A stretch of 44,306 nucleotides of DNA from an uncultured Erysipelotrichaceae bacterium (GTDB taxonomy: Bacteria; Bacillota_I; Bacilli_A; Erysipelotrichales; Erysipelotrichaceae): contig CACYNH010000021.1 of NCBI GenBank assembly GCA_902775735.1, positions 1 to 44,306 of the forward strand. Direction: 5' to 3'. Below the pieces are notes generated by a model. That model saw only the letters and a program-made list of their open reading frames with translations. It searched no databases and was not told where the DNA came from. This document shows, piece after piece, positions 28,744 to 38,200 of the stretch (position 1 is the stretch's first letter; each line of letters begins with the position of its first letter). The position numbers were made by a program, and so were the translations under genes.

Positions 28744-30114
28744 TCAGCTGATCTGTTTCTGGATGTCGCTGACGGCCTGGGCGAAGACCGGATCATTGGA
28801 AATCTGGTTTTCCACCTTGGAGCAGGCGCTCATGATCGTGGAGTGGTCACGGCCGCCGAACTCATCGCCGATCTTGATGTAGGAAAGATCCAGCATCTTG
28901 CGGCAGAGATAAATGGAAATATGCCTTGCGTTGGCAATATTCTTTGTTCTTGTCTTGGAAGTGATCTGCTGTCTGGTAAGACCGTAATAGTCAGCGACGG
29001 CTTTGATGATTTTTTTCGGGGAAAGACCGGTTTTATCCGATACGACCGCCTGATTTTTAAGGGCGTTCATGACGGTTTCAAACTTGATGACGCCGCCGTC
29101 CTGCTGGAACTGGATGGCATAGAAAAGCACACGGTTCCAGGCGCCTTCCAGATCTCTGACGTTGCCGGAGAAGTTGGAGGCGATATAGGCAAGACCTTCC
29201 TGGTCCACTTCATCGATTCCGTATCCGTTCTGCTTGATTTTCATCTGCAGAATGGCAAGGCTGGTTTCAAATTCAGGAGAATCGATCCCGACGGAAAGTC
29301 CGCTTGAGAAGCGGCTGATCAGACGTTCCTCAAGTCCTTTGATCTCCTTGGGCTGCCGGTCGGAAGCGATGCAAACCTGCTTGCCGTTATTGACAAGCTC
29401 GTTATAGACGGTGAAGAAGACTTCATGGGACTTCTCCTTTCCTGCTAAGAACTGGATATCATCGACCAGCAGGAGGTCAATATTGTACATGTACTGCTTG
29501 AAGGCGTCGATCTTGTTGTCGCGGATCGCGTTGACCACGGTTTCGACGAACTTCAGCGACTCCGTATAATAGACTTTCTTGTTCGGATCTGCTTTAAGGA
29601 CATAATTGGCGATTGCCATAAGCAGGTGCGTCTTGCCGAGTCCGGAGTTTCCGAAGATGAAGAGCGGATTGAAGAACTTGCCCGGATTCATGGCACAGGC
29701 CAGAGCTGCCGCCTGGCTTTCACGGTTGCAGTCGCCGACAACGAAATTCTCGAAGGTTCTGTCTTTCTGGATCGGCATTGACTGGAAGTCTGATTCGTCA
29801 TAAAGAGGAATCGGACGGGTCAGGTCATAGCGGGCGGGAAGTTCTGTTTTCTGATAAATCTCCACGATCAAAGAATGATCGAGGGACAGAAGGTCAATCA
29901 GGGCGTTGGAAATAGTTTCCGCCTGACTTTTGACGATCTGTTTTGAAACGATATTGGGAGCCAGAATAATCGCCTTCTCATCGGTCAGTTCATAAAGTGA
30001 ACAGGGCTCATAGAAGTGGCTGATCATCTCGGGCTCAAGGATCCTGTTTGTTGTAATATACTCCAGCAGATTGGTCCATAAATCCGCCAGATACTGGTCT
30101 CTGTTAGTACTCAT
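28744..30114 (-). CDS. dnaA: Chromosomal replication initiator DnaA
   Basis: This 456-residue AAA+ initiator melts oriC. Walker A GNSGLGKTH is at 155-163, Walker B LLLVDD at 214-219, and the arginine-finger region is RLISRFSSGL. Domain I (1-90) and a short linker precede the core; domain IV ends the protein with the DNA-reading signature GGRDHSTIM (about 420-428). ATG 30114 has GGGAG nine bases upstream. DnaA-box clusters lie on both sides of the gene, as in bipartite Bacillota origins. The promoter is not clear; a TTTACA and several -10-like hexamers are found around 30160-30195. Confidence 0.97.
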   Translation of the reverse strand: MSTNRDQYLADLWTNLLEYITTNRILEPEMISHFYEPCSLYELTDEKAIILAPNIVSKQIVKSQAETISNALIDLLSLDHSLIVEIYQKTELPARYDLTRPIPLYDESDFQSMPIQKDRTFENFVVGDCNRESQAAALACAMNPGKFFNPLFIFGNSGLGKTHLLMAIANYVLKADPNKKVYYTESLKFVETVVNAIRDNKIDAFKQYMYNIDLLLVDDIQFLAGKEKSHEVFFTVYNELVNNGKQVCIASDRQPKEIKGLEERLISRFSSGLSVGIDSPEFETSLAILQMKIKQNGYGIDEVDQEGLAYIASNFSGNVRDLEGAWNRVLFYAIQFQQDGGVIKFETVMNALKNQAVVSDKTGLSPKKIIKAVADYYGLTRQQITSKTRTKNIANARHISIYLCRKMLDLSYIKIGDEFGGRDHSTIMSACSKVENQISNDPVFAQAVSDIQKQIS

Positions 30115-30119
30115 AGTGT

Positions 30120-30500
30120 GATGCTCCCTGATGATGCGCAGTGTAATGCATCATCAATTTTAGACACTAAAAAACATAAATTCCACATGTAAATTGTTGA
30201 AAAAAAATTTATCCACAATTCAAAAAATGCAGATAAACAGCGTAATATAAAGGGTTTTATGAGTTTTCCACATAAATCCACAACTTTTCAAAAGTGGACA
30301 AAGAGTGGAAAAAAAATCCACATTGTTCAAAACTCTGAAAATTGTTGAAAAGTGGAAAATGTAAAAATGAAATACACAGTTGTTAACATCCAAAAAATAT
30401 CGATAAAAAAAGGATTTTTCGAACTTTCAACAATTTTCCACAATTGTGGAAAACTGTAACTTTCTGATGGTGTGTTACATGTGGAAAGAAATGTGTGCTG
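30120..30500. other. oriC: Presumed oriC (main part), upstream of dnaA
   Basis: This AT-rich 427-base gap between jag and dnaA holds one perfect DnaA box, TTATCCACA at 30209-30217, and several near boxes: TTTTCCACA at 30264-30272 and 30434-30442, TGTGGAAAA at 30445-30453, AAATCCACA at 30274-30282 and 30314-30322, AGTGGAAAA around 30303 and 30351, TGTGGAAAG at 30480-30488. Two near boxes form the palindrome TTTTCCACAATTGTGGAAAA. A long A/T-rich stretch (30360-30420) could be the unwinding element. A 12-base motif AAATTGTTGAAA occurs three times. Function as origin is inferred from this and from position next to dnaA. Confidence 0.8.
30191..30436. repeat. Three copies of a 12-base motif in oriC
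   Basis: AAATTGTTGAAA is found at 30191-30202 and 30339-30350, and inverted (TTTCAACAATTT) at 30425-30436. A related CATTGTTCAAAA lies at 30320. It is distinct from the DnaA box. Confidence 0.6.
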
Positions 30501-30533
30501 AAAAATAAAAACCTGTGGAATTTTTCCACAGGT
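30501..30533 (-). terminator. Terminator of the rpmH-jag operon
   Basis: ACCTGTGGAA and TTCCACAGGT form a perfect 10-bp stem with a 3-base loop, followed on the minus strand by TTTTATTTTT. It insulates oriC from transcription out of jag. Each arm also resembles a DnaA-type CTGTGGAA. Confidence 0.85.
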
Positions 30534-30541
30534 ATATTGCT

Positions 30542-31189
30542 TTATTCTTCCTCGTCTTCCGCAGCGGGAGCAGCCGGTGCGCTGTCATCCACATAGCGGA
30601 TGCAGATATGACGGGCGGAAGCTTCGCCTTCGGATTCGGTTCTGATGTTGTGCCAGTCATTCAGTGTCTTGTGGATCACTTTGCGCTCATCATTGGGCAT
30701 CGGATCGAGTTCGACATCGACTCTGGATCTCTGAACCTGTTTGCCGATTCTCTTTGCCATGGAACGGAGCTTGGCATAACGCTCTTCTTTGTAGTGGTTG
30801 ATATCGATGAGAATATCGATTCTCTTCTTGAATTCTGAGTTGACTGCTGCTCTTACGACTGTGTTGAAAGCGGCCAGGGTTTTGCCCATCTTGCCGATCA
30901 GGACCGCGTTGTTGTCCGCATTGAGGTTGACGATGAAGCCGTCTGTGCGTTCTTCAATGGCAACTTCGATATCCTGGTCAATGCTGGTGAAGAAGTTTCC
31001 GAGATAATCAAAGAGGAATTCTTTGACATCATCCATGTTGAAGACTTCAGCGGTAACGGAGTTGCCGATGCCGAGGAGTCCTTTCTTTTCTTCAGTAACT
31101 GTGTAGTGAAGATCTTCCACAGAGCAGTTTTTGTCCGCAGCCGCGTTGGCGAGAAGTTCTTCGAGAGTCTTTGCTGTATAAACTGTCAT
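30542..31189 (-). CDS. jag: RNA-binding protein Jag/KhpB
   Basis: This 215-residue protein has a Jag-N domain (1-50, with the motif KKGLLGIGNS), a KH domain (about 65-140, with IGKMGKTLAAFNTVVRAAVN) and an R3H domain (about 140-200, with NDERKVIHKTL holding the R-x3-H). The tail is Ala/Pro then acidic. In streptococci the family (KhpB/EloR) binds RNA with KhpA and controls cell elongation. It lies 6 bases after yidC, its usual partner, and ends at the origin side of the operon. Confidence 0.93.
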   Translation of the reverse strand: MTVYTAKTLEELLANAAADKNCSVEDLHYTVTEEKKGLLGIGNSVTAEVFNMDDVKEFLFDYLGNFFTSIDQDIEVAIEERTDGFIVNLNADNNAVLIGKMGKTLAAFNTVVRAAVNSEFKKRIDILIDINHYKEERYAKLRSMAKRIGKQVQRSRVDVELDPMPNDERKVIHKTLNDWHNIRTESEGEASARHICIRYVDDSAPAAPAAEDEEE

Positions 31190-31195
31190 CTGTGA

Positions 31196-32128
31196 TTACC
31201 TCCGTCCAACAGGATTCTTCTTATCTATAATCTTCTGTACGATGATTGTCTTGACGATGTTGACGATTGAGTTGATTGCCCAGTAGAGAGACATGGCTGC
31301 CGGCCACATTAAGCCGAAGACCATAATCATACCCATCATATAGATCTGCATGATCATATTCTGGCTGTTTTTGGATGTTTCCGGTCTGCGGTGATGAATC
31401 GCCGCTTCCTGTTCAGCTCTTTTCTTCTGGAGAATCTGAGGAATCTTCATGGACAGGAACTGGAAGGCACCCATCACGACCCAGAGAATCACCAGGGAAA
31501 GACCGGACATGTCGCCGCCGATGACAGCTTTGATACCGTTCATCGGTGTTGTCTGAAGGTTGATGCCGAGGAATGTGCCGGTCGCGACAGCGAAGGATCT
31601 CTGTACGGACATGTACATTGCCATGATGACGGGCAGCTGGATGAATGTCACCAGCATGACCGATGCGGGGTTGATCTGATACTTGCTGTAGAGCGCCTGC
31701 ATTTCCTGTGCCTGGCGCATCTTTGCGGTCTGGTCATCGCGGCCTTCGTACTTGCGCTGGATTCTTTCGAGTTCCGGCTGGATCAGCTGCATCTGCTGGG
31801 AAGCGATGGATGACTTGATTGTTGCCAGAGCGAGGATACCGTTAACCAGGATTGTGACGACTGCAATCGCGCCGCCGACACTGATCACCGGTGCCAGTTT
31901 GTTGATCAGGAATGAAAGCGGATAAACGAAGATGGCGTTGAACCAGTTTTCATTCTTCATGACGTCAGAGAATGAAGTTCTGATCGTATAGCCTTCTACC
32001 TGTTCGTGCCAGATATAAATAAATTTGCCGGACTCATCATGGGGAATTGCGCAGCCGGTCAGAATGACTGCCGCAAACACGAGAGCCGCCACCATCAATA
32101 TCTTCTTTCTTCTGGGGGTTAGCTTCAT
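31196..32128 (-). CDS. yidC: Membrane protein insertase YidC (SpoIIIJ type)
   Basis: This 310-residue Oxa1/YidC-family insertase places proteins in the membrane, alone or with SecYEG, and helps assemble F1Fo subunits. A lipoprotein signal peptide ends in LTGC (Cys26). Five membrane segments follow (about 60-80, 90-110, 155-180, 215-240, 270-295) and the basic C-terminal tail KKNPVGRR fits the lipoprotein YidC class of Bacillota. It lies between rnpA and jag, 25 bases from rnpA. Confidence 0.95.
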   Translation of the reverse strand: MKLTPRRKKILMVAALVFAAVILTGCAIPHDESGKFIYIWHEQVEGYTIRTSFSDVMKNENWFNAIFVYPLSFLINKLAPVISVGGAIAVVTILVNGILALATIKSSIASQQMQLIQPELERIQRKYEGRDDQTAKMRQAQEMQALYSKYQINPASVMLVTFIQLPVIMAMYMSVQRSFAVATGTFLGINLQTTPMNGIKAVIGGDMSGLSLVILWVVMGAFQFLSMKIPQILQKKRAEQEAAIHHRRPETSKNSQNMIMQIYMMGMIMVFGLMWPAAMSLYWAINSIVNIVKTIIVQKIIDKKNPVGRR

Positions 32129-32153
32129 ATTTTCTCCTTATAAACGTATACTG

Positions 32154-32483
32154 CTATATTGTAGCTTTTGAGAGTAGTTTTTCCAAGTTCTTTTTATTCT
32201 GCTCAAAAGTGCCTGAAAGGTAACCGAAACGCACGATCAGGACGCCGTCATAAGGCCAGTTTTCAAAGTCGACCAGGTTCTGGCACATCATTCTGACCTG
32301 GCGTTTGATCAGGTTCCGTTTCACCGCGTTGCCGATTTTTTTGGACAGGGTGATGCCGATTCTGCCTTCTTCCTCAGCGGCCGGCAGGTAATAAAAAACA
32401 AAAGACTGATTGGCGGCTTTTTTGCCGTTATGGATCAGCTTCTGAAATTCTTCGTGTTTTTTGACTCTGTTCTTCTTTTTCAT
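32154..32483 (-). CDS. rnpA: Ribonuclease P protein component
   Basis: This 109-residue basic protein is the protein subunit of RNase P, which matures tRNA 5' ends. The opening NRVKKHEEFQKLIHNGKKA and the RNR-type helix KKIGNAVKRNLIKRQVRMM (about 61-79) are diagnostic. It lies 47 bases after rpmH. The RNA subunit is not in this window. Confidence 0.95.
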   Translation of the reverse strand: MKKKNRVKKHEEFQKLIHNGKKAANQSFVFYYLPAAEEEGRIGITLSKKIGNAVKRNLIKRQVRMMCQNLVDFENWPYDGVLIVRFGYLSGTFEQNKKNLEKLLSKATI

Positions 32484-32530
32484 ATCACTTCAGGCTCTTT
32501 ACTAAGAAAAAAACCACCATAAGGTGGCTG

Positions 32531-32665
32531 TTAAGCAGATAAGACCTTTCTGCCCTTTGCACGGCGTCTTGCCAGGACCTTACGACCGCCGGGTGTAGCC
32601 ATACGGGCTCTAAAGCCATGAGTAGCTTTGGTTTTTCTCTTGCTTGGCTGGTATGTTCTCTTCAT
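32531..32665 (-). CDS. rpmH: 50S ribosomal protein L34
   Basis: The 44-residue product begins [20 protein letters not shown] and ends [12 protein letters not shown], an unmistakable L34. The start at 32665 has GGAGG 11 bases upstream; an open frame of 26 residues further upstream runs through the promoter region and is not used. It is the first gene of rpmH-rnpA-yidC-jag. Confidence 0.97.
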   Translation of the reverse strand: MKRTYQPSKRKTKATHGFRARMATPGGRKVLARRRAKGRKVLSA

Positions 32666-32714
32666 AATACATGCCACCTCCAGTCTTTTTACATGTAGAA
32701 AACAACGCGTAAAT

Positions 32715-32743
32715 ATATTAAGGTTTAACTCACTAAAAGTCAA
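32715..32743 (-). promoter_or_regulatory. Sigma-A promoter of the rpmH operon
   Basis: TTGACT (32743-32738), 17-base spacer and TAATAT (32720-32715) on the minus strand, about 50 bases before rpmH. Confidence 0.65.
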
Positions 32744-32816
32744 TCAGATGCTTGAAATTCTGCAGAAATCACACAAAGCGGCGTGAATTTGCAGAAAAAA
32801 ACGGGAATTTCTCACG

Positions 32817-33644
32817 TCAGTTCACATTGTAGTATTCTTCCATCGTCAGATCTTCAGCGGTTTCATGCATCTTTTTAGCGGTGTCCCTGCCGACAAATCT
32901 GTAATGCCACGGCTGGTAGGAATAACCAGTGACGGATTCCTTGCCTTCCGGATAGCGGAGAATGAAGCCGTATTCCCAGGAATGCTTAATAAGCCACTGT
33001 CCCGCTTTTGTCTCGGCAAAGGCGACGGTTGTGGCGGTGCCGTTTGCCTCATCGGAGAAATCAAAGGCCAGTCCTGTCTGATGTTCACTGAATCCTGCCT
33101 TGGCGATGACTTTGTTGGCTTCCGCTTCGCCGACCATGCCGGCTCTGTCATGGAAGTAGTCATCCTGGGTTTCATAAGAGATGTATCCTGCGGTCAGATA
33201 TAATGTCACTTCGTCTTCGGCTGCTTTGGTCACCATTTCCTTGAGCTGGTCGGCTGCTTTGGAGCTGACCTGGATGACATCGGAGGTGCTGTTGACATAG
33301 GGGGTCACCAGTTTTTCCGGCACGTAATCCGCGGGAAGGGAATGGGTTTTGTTGACAAGAACCGTAATGCTGGAAGGGTCGGTCAGTTCCGCCGGCAGAG
33401 GTGCCGGTTCTGTTTCGCCTTCGCCGGTTCCGTCCGCATTTTCTTCCGGGTCGGTATTGATCACGGGAGAAGAAGGGTTATTATGGAACCAGATTCCGAT
33501 CAGAAACAGCACACATAATATAAGGAGGAGAATTCTTCCCACCCGCACAGGTGAAAAGTCCCTGAAGTTCCTGGTTCTGACTGTTTCTGTATTTTCCTGC
33601 GGCGTTTCCGCATTGATTTCTCTGACTTCGTTATTTTCACTCAT
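32817..33644 (-). CDS. Membrane-anchored D,D- or L,D-carboxypeptidase of the VanY/LdcB (peptidase M15B) family
   Basis: With the start at 33644 the product has 275 residues: a charged cytosolic N-terminus, one membrane segment (about 36-53, VGRILLLILCVLFLIGIWF), a Pro/Glu/Asp linker and an extracellular M15B domain. The zinc/catalytic motifs are seen in SEHQTGLAFDFSDEA, HSWEYGFILRYPEGK and PWHYRFVG. Such enzymes trim the last D-alanine of peptidoglycan stem peptides. The chosen ATG has AAAAAGGAA nine bases upstream; ATGs 45 and 60 bases further up are less well placed. It ends the minus-strand block; upstream is the strand switch. VanY-type vancomycin resistance cannot be inferred, as no other van genes are present. 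Confidence 0.88.
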   Translation of the reverse strand: MSENNEVREINAETPQENTETVRTRNFRDFSPVRVGRILLLILCVLFLIGIWFHNNPSSPVINTDPEENADGTGEGETEPAPLPAELTDPSSITVLVNKTHSLPADYVPEKLVTPYVNSTSDVIQVSSKAADQLKEMVTKAAEDEVTLYLTAGYISYETQDDYFHDRAGMVGEAEANKVIAKAGFSEHQTGLAFDFSDEANGTATTVAFAETKAGQWLIKHSWEYGFILRYPEGKESVTGYSYQPWHYRFVGRDTAKKMHETAEDLTMEEYYNVN

Positions 33645-33735
33645 AAAACTCTGTTCCTTTTTAGGGGCCATTGATTCATAACCATTATCATAAACAAAAA
33701 TCATGTGATTACCATGGGAAATTCCTGAAATCGGG

Positions 33736-33741
33736 TATAAT
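33736..33741 (+). promoter_or_regulatory. Candidate -10 element for the plus-strand operon from 33768
   Basis: TATAAT, 27 bases before the start codon of the gene at 33768; no clear -35. The 123 bases between 33645 and 33767 hold this and the divergent ribosome-binding site but no DnaA box. Confidence 0.4.
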
Positions 33742-33767
33742 TAATATCCATAAGCGGAGGAAAACAT

Positions 33768-34613
33768 ATGCTGTTTAATGTATTGATGTACGCTCTTATG
33801 ATCTATCTGATCTTCAGAATGTTCTCAATGAACAGGGGTGTGAATAGAAGAAGAAGGGTGATTACGGTCATCAACCAGATCCAGGATAAGGACGCGTTCT
33901 TTGCGGCGGCGGATGAACTCATCGCCAATTCGGCCGAAGAACCGGATATCGCGGCAAAGACAAAAGTCATCAAACTGTGGGGAATGGTTTTCCACAATAC
34001 CTATGACGGATTTGAAGAACTGCTCGAAGAGATTGACCTGAGACCTCTCTTCACCCAGAAAAAGGGACTGCTTTCCATCGAGGAAAACGAGGATTCCTTC
34101 TTCTATTTCCTGCTTGCCATTCCGAACATGCTGTATGGCAATGACAGAAATGATCTCAGAAAACTCGTGGAAGAAAAAATCCGCCAGTATGACGAGCTGC
34201 TGAACGGACAGATGATCGCCGCCGTTTCAAAGCACTGCACTCTGTTCTATGACAAAACAGAAGATCTCGGCGAAGCGTTCTTCAGAGGAATCAGCGCCGG
34301 TGAGTATCCGGAGAACTACAGATATTCCAAGCAGCTCATCGGTATTTATAAAAATGTATGCGATACAATGATGTGCAAGATTCTTCAGGACAGAAATGAA
34401 GACATTTCTGATTATGAGGAATACGCAAAGGGCTTTGCCAACTCAGGCGTCGGCTCCAGATGGATCAAGGCTGTCGGCCTTAAGATTGATCTGCCTTCCG
34501 ATGAGGAAGAAGCTGAACAGGCAGAAGAGACAGAAGAAACTGTGCCTGCTGAAGAGGAAACAGCGGAAGCTGAACCTGAAACGGAAGAAAATAAGGACGA
34601 GACTGAAGAATGA
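33768..34613 (+). CDS. Uncharacterised membrane-anchored protein with acidic C-terminal tail
   Basis: I do not recognise this 281-residue protein. One hydrophobic segment (about 2-20, LFNVLMYALMIYLIFRMF) is followed by a basic patch (NRRRRV), so it is likely a membrane-anchored cytosolic protein. The body (about 30-235) is helical, with LIANSAEEPDIAAKTKVIKLWGMVFHNTYDGFEELLEE resembling alpha-helical repeats (quoted span about 48-85). The last 45 residues are almost only Glu, Ala, Thr and Pro. GGAGG lies 6 bases before ATG. Its end overlaps pth by 4 bases, so it is coupled to a conserved translation/repair operon. Confidence 0.8.
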   Translation: MLFNVLMYALMIYLIFRMFSMNRGVNRRRRVITVINQIQDKDAFFAAADELIANSAEEPDIAAKTKVIKLWGMVFHNTYDGFEELLEEIDLRPLFTQKKGLLSIEENEDSFFYFLLAIPNMLYGNDRNDLRKLVEEKIRQYDELLNGQMIAAVSKHCTLFYDKTEDLGEAFFRGISAGEYPENYRYSKQLIGIYKNVCDTMMCKILQDRNEDISDYEEYAKGFANSGVGSRWIKAVGLKIDLPSDEEEAEQAEETEETVPAEEETAEAEPETEENKDETEE

Positions 34614-35221
34614 AACTGATCGCAGGACTCGGCAATCCCGGAAAGGAATACCAGAATACAAGACACAACAGCGGCTTTATGGCAATTGATCTTCTTGCGG
34701 ACAGACTTGGTGTTTCCATCAGCACAAACAAGTTCAACGCTCTGATTGCCCAGACAAGAATCGAAGGGCAGCCGGTATTGTTAATGAAGCCGTTAACCTA
34801 CATGAACGAATCAGGCAGCGCGCTTTCCCAGGCGGTGAGCTTTTACAAGATTGAACCCCAGGACATTCTTGTTCTGCATGATGACATGGATCTTCCTGTC
34901 GGTTCAGTAAGAATCCGCAAAAAAGGATCCGCCGGCGGCCAGAAGGGAATGAAATCCATTATCAGCTGTCTGAAGACAGACGAAATCGCCAGAATCCGCA
35001 TCGGCGTCGGCCACAGCCAGAAAGGCAATCATGAGATTGTGCCTGACTGGGTGCTTTCACCGGTATCCAAGGCGGACAGGGAAGTGTTTGACACAGCTCT
35101 TAAAGCGGCAGCCGAAGCGGCTTACGCATGGGTGAGCGAAGATATGGACAAAGTCATGTCCCGCTACAATATCAAGGTGAAAGAAGAAAAGGAAACGAAA
35201 GAAACAAAACAGGAGGAATGA
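34610..35221 (+). CDS. pth: Peptidyl-tRNA hydrolase
   Basis: This 203-residue enzyme frees tRNA from peptidyl-tRNA that has dropped off ribosomes. The opening MKLIAGLGNPGKEYQNTRHN contains the conserved Asn9 and catalytic His19; KPLTYMNESG and LVLHDDMDLPVGSVRIRKKGSAGGQKGMKSI carry the other active-site residues. The C-terminal Lys/Glu-rich tail (about 185-203) is longer than usual. It overlaps the gene before it by 4 bases and mfd by 4 bases (ATGA). pth-mfd is the usual Bacillota order. Confidence 0.97.
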   Translation: MKLIAGLGNPGKEYQNTRHNSGFMAIDLLADRLGVSISTNKFNALIAQTRIEGQPVLLMKPLTYMNESGSALSQAVSFYKIEPQDILVLHDDMDLPVGSVRIRKKGSAGGQKGMKSIISCLKTDEIARIRIGVGHSQKGNHEIVPDWVLSPVSKADREVFDTALKAAAEAAYAWVSEDMDKVMSRYNIKVKEEKETKETKQEE

Positions 35222-38200
35222 CTATTTCTGTAAATGAACTCCATATGCCCGGATGGCTTTATGAAGAAATCAAAGACAACCCGGCTTCCCTGGCAATGCT
35301 CAAAGGTAAAAATGTTCCATTGACCTCACTGATCCAGGAAGCGCTTGTGATTTCTTCTTCCTATATAAATAAGCCGCGCGGCATGCTTGTCGTAAAACAG
35401 AACCTCTATCACGCACAGCGTCTTTATGAACGGGTCTCGGCTCTGCTGAATGAAGATGAATGTGCGCTTTTTGGCGCTGACGAGTCTCTGCGTGTTGAAG
35501 CGATCGCCGCATCTCCTGAAATGACTGCGGTGAAAGTGGAGACGCTTGCCTCACTGCTTGAAAATCCGGATCAGGTCGTTATTACCTGTCCGGCCGCTCT
35601 TCTCAGACAATTGCCGTTTCCGGAAGATTTCCGGGATGGCTGCGTCAGCCTGAAGACAGGGGAAGAAATGAATATGAATGAGCTGAAGCGGAAGCTCACG
35701 GCAGGAGGCTACCAGCAGACAGCTCATATTGACCAGCCTTTGTGCTTTGCCCAGCGAGGCGGCATTATCGACGTCTTCTCCATTAACTATGAGAATCCTG
35801 TCCGTATTGAATTCTTTGATACGGAAATTGAATCCATCCGTTTCTTTGACGTGGCAACCCAGAAAACCATCAGGGCTGTGGATAAAGTCAGGATTGTGCC
35901 GGCATCGGATGTGATTTTTACTGATTCGCAGATTGAAGAAATCCGCGCCAGGGCAATGGATCTGATCAAAGGTCCTGATCTGCTTTCCGCCCATGTGGAA
36001 TCGGATCTGATGGCAATGGAACAGCATATCTTTGAAAGAAGCCAGTATCCCTATATGGCTCTGCTTGAAAAAACTGCAGGGATCTGGGATTACATGGATT
36101 CCCCGGATCTGATCTTTTCGGATGAGGCGCTGATCAATGAGTCAGCGAAGAAACTCAATGAGGAAAGCATCAGCTATGTGCAGGAAATGGTGCAGGAAGG
36201 CAAGATGCTGCCGAAATATACCATGTACCATGAGCTTTCAAGGGTGGCTCCCTCTTCCCGCAGGATCAAGGAAGATCCTTTTGAAAACAACATTGCCGGA
36301 ATTGAAGAGCTCCATCTTCCCAATGAACCTGTTGAAACCAGGCTGAAGATGATCAATGACGGCTCAAAGACAGTTCTTGCGCTCGGTGAAAAGGAACTGG
36401 CAAGGACAGTCGATCTGTGCAATGAAAACAATATTGTTTATTCCATTCTCGGAAGCGAAGGGGATGTGCAGCCGGGACTGAATATCTGTCTGTTTGAGCT
36501 TCCCCAGGGCTTTTATCTGAATGAAAAGGATCTTTCCGTATATTCCGCTGCTGAACTTTATGAAGTTCATCACAGAAGGGGAAGATATGAAAACAAATTC
36601 CGCAGTGCGGAAGTCATCCACAGCTATGATGAGCTTGAACCGGGCGATTACATTGTCCACGCCCAGTACGGCGTCGGCCAGTACCTCGGTATTGAGACAA
36701 GGGAAATCAGGGAAGTGAAAAGAGATTTTCTGAAGATTGTCTACCGCGGCAACTCTGAGCTTCTTGTGCCTCTGGAACAGTTCCGTCTTGTCCGCAAGTT
36801 CATTTCAAGAGAAGGGGTTGTGCCCCGTCTGAATAAACTGGGAACCAATGAATGGGAGAAAACAAGAAAACGCCTGCAGGAGAATGTGGAAAACATCGCC
36901 GAGCGTCTTCTTTCTCTTTACGCAAACCGTGAGCAGCACATCGGTTTTGCTTTTTCAAAGGACACGGAAGAAACCAGAAAATTTGAAAATGCTTTCCTGC
37001 ATGATCTGACGCCTGATCAGGAAACCGCGGTGGAAGACGTCAAGCGGGATATGGAAAGCGACAAGCCGATGGACCGTCTTGTGTGCGGCGACGTCGGATT
37101 CGGAAAGACAGAGATCGCTGTCCGTGCCTCTTTCAAGGCTGTCAGTGACAACAAGCAGGTCGCGGTGCTGTGTCCGACGACGATTCTTTCCCAGCAGCAC
37201 TTCCGCACATTCAAAGACCGCTACCGGGATTTCCCTGTGGAAATCAGGGTTCTTAACCGGTTTGTGCCGGTTTCTGAACAGAAAAAGGTTCTTGAAGAGA
37301 TCAAGGCAGGCAAAGTGGATATCGTAATCGGCACCCATCGTGTTCTTTCGAAGGACGTGCAGTTTAAAGATCTGGGACTGCTGATTATTGATGAAGAGCA
37401 ACGCTTCGGCGTTGAACATAAAGAAAAGATCAAGGAACTGAAGAACGGGATCGATGTTCTCGCGTTAAGCGCGACTCCGATTCCGCGAACACTTCAGATG
37501 TCTTTGATCGGCATCCGTTCTCTTTCCCAGCTGGAAACCCCGCCGCTCAACCGCTACAGCGTGCAGACTTATGTTGTTGAAAAGAACCAGAGCCTTGTGC
37601 AGGAAGCGATTGAAAAGGAACTGGCAAGGGACGGTCAGGTGTTCTATCTCTATAACGACATTGACAAGATGTACAATGTCGCGCGGACACTGCGCCATAT
37701 TCTTCCTTCCGCCAGAATCGGCATTGTCCACGGGCAGATGGACAGAAATGAGATTGAGGATACAATGATGAGGTTTTCCAACCATGAGATTGACGTCATG
37801 GTATGCACGACCATTGTGGAAAACGGCATTGATATTCCCAATGTCAACACGATCCTGATTGAAAACGCCCAGGACTTCGGTCTGGCCCAGATTTATCAGA
37901 TCAAGGGAAGAGTGGGCAGAAGCGACAGGATCGCCTATGCGTATCTTCTTGTGCCGCCGAGAAAGCAGCTCTCGGAAGTTGCGGCCAAGCGTCTGCAGGC
38001 GGTCAAGGAATTCGCCCGTCTTGGCTCCGGCTATAAAATCGCCATGCGTGATCTTACCATCCGCGGGGCAGGCGACCTTCTCGGTCCGGATCAGTCCGGC
38101 TTTATCGATACCGTCGGCATTGATATGTATATTGATATGCTGGAAAGCGCCATCGCTGCCAAAAAAGAAGGAAAGCCGGTGGAGGAAAAGAAAGTGGAAT

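Noticed and set aside
30511..30533. Counting the jag terminator arms as DnaA boxes of oriC
   Set aside because: The stem plus T run explains the sequence as a terminator; the match to the DnaA box is only partial.
32817..33644. VanY vancomycin-resistance determinant
   Set aside because: Only the M15B peptidase domain is present, with no vanHAX or two-component genes; a normal cell-wall role is more likely.
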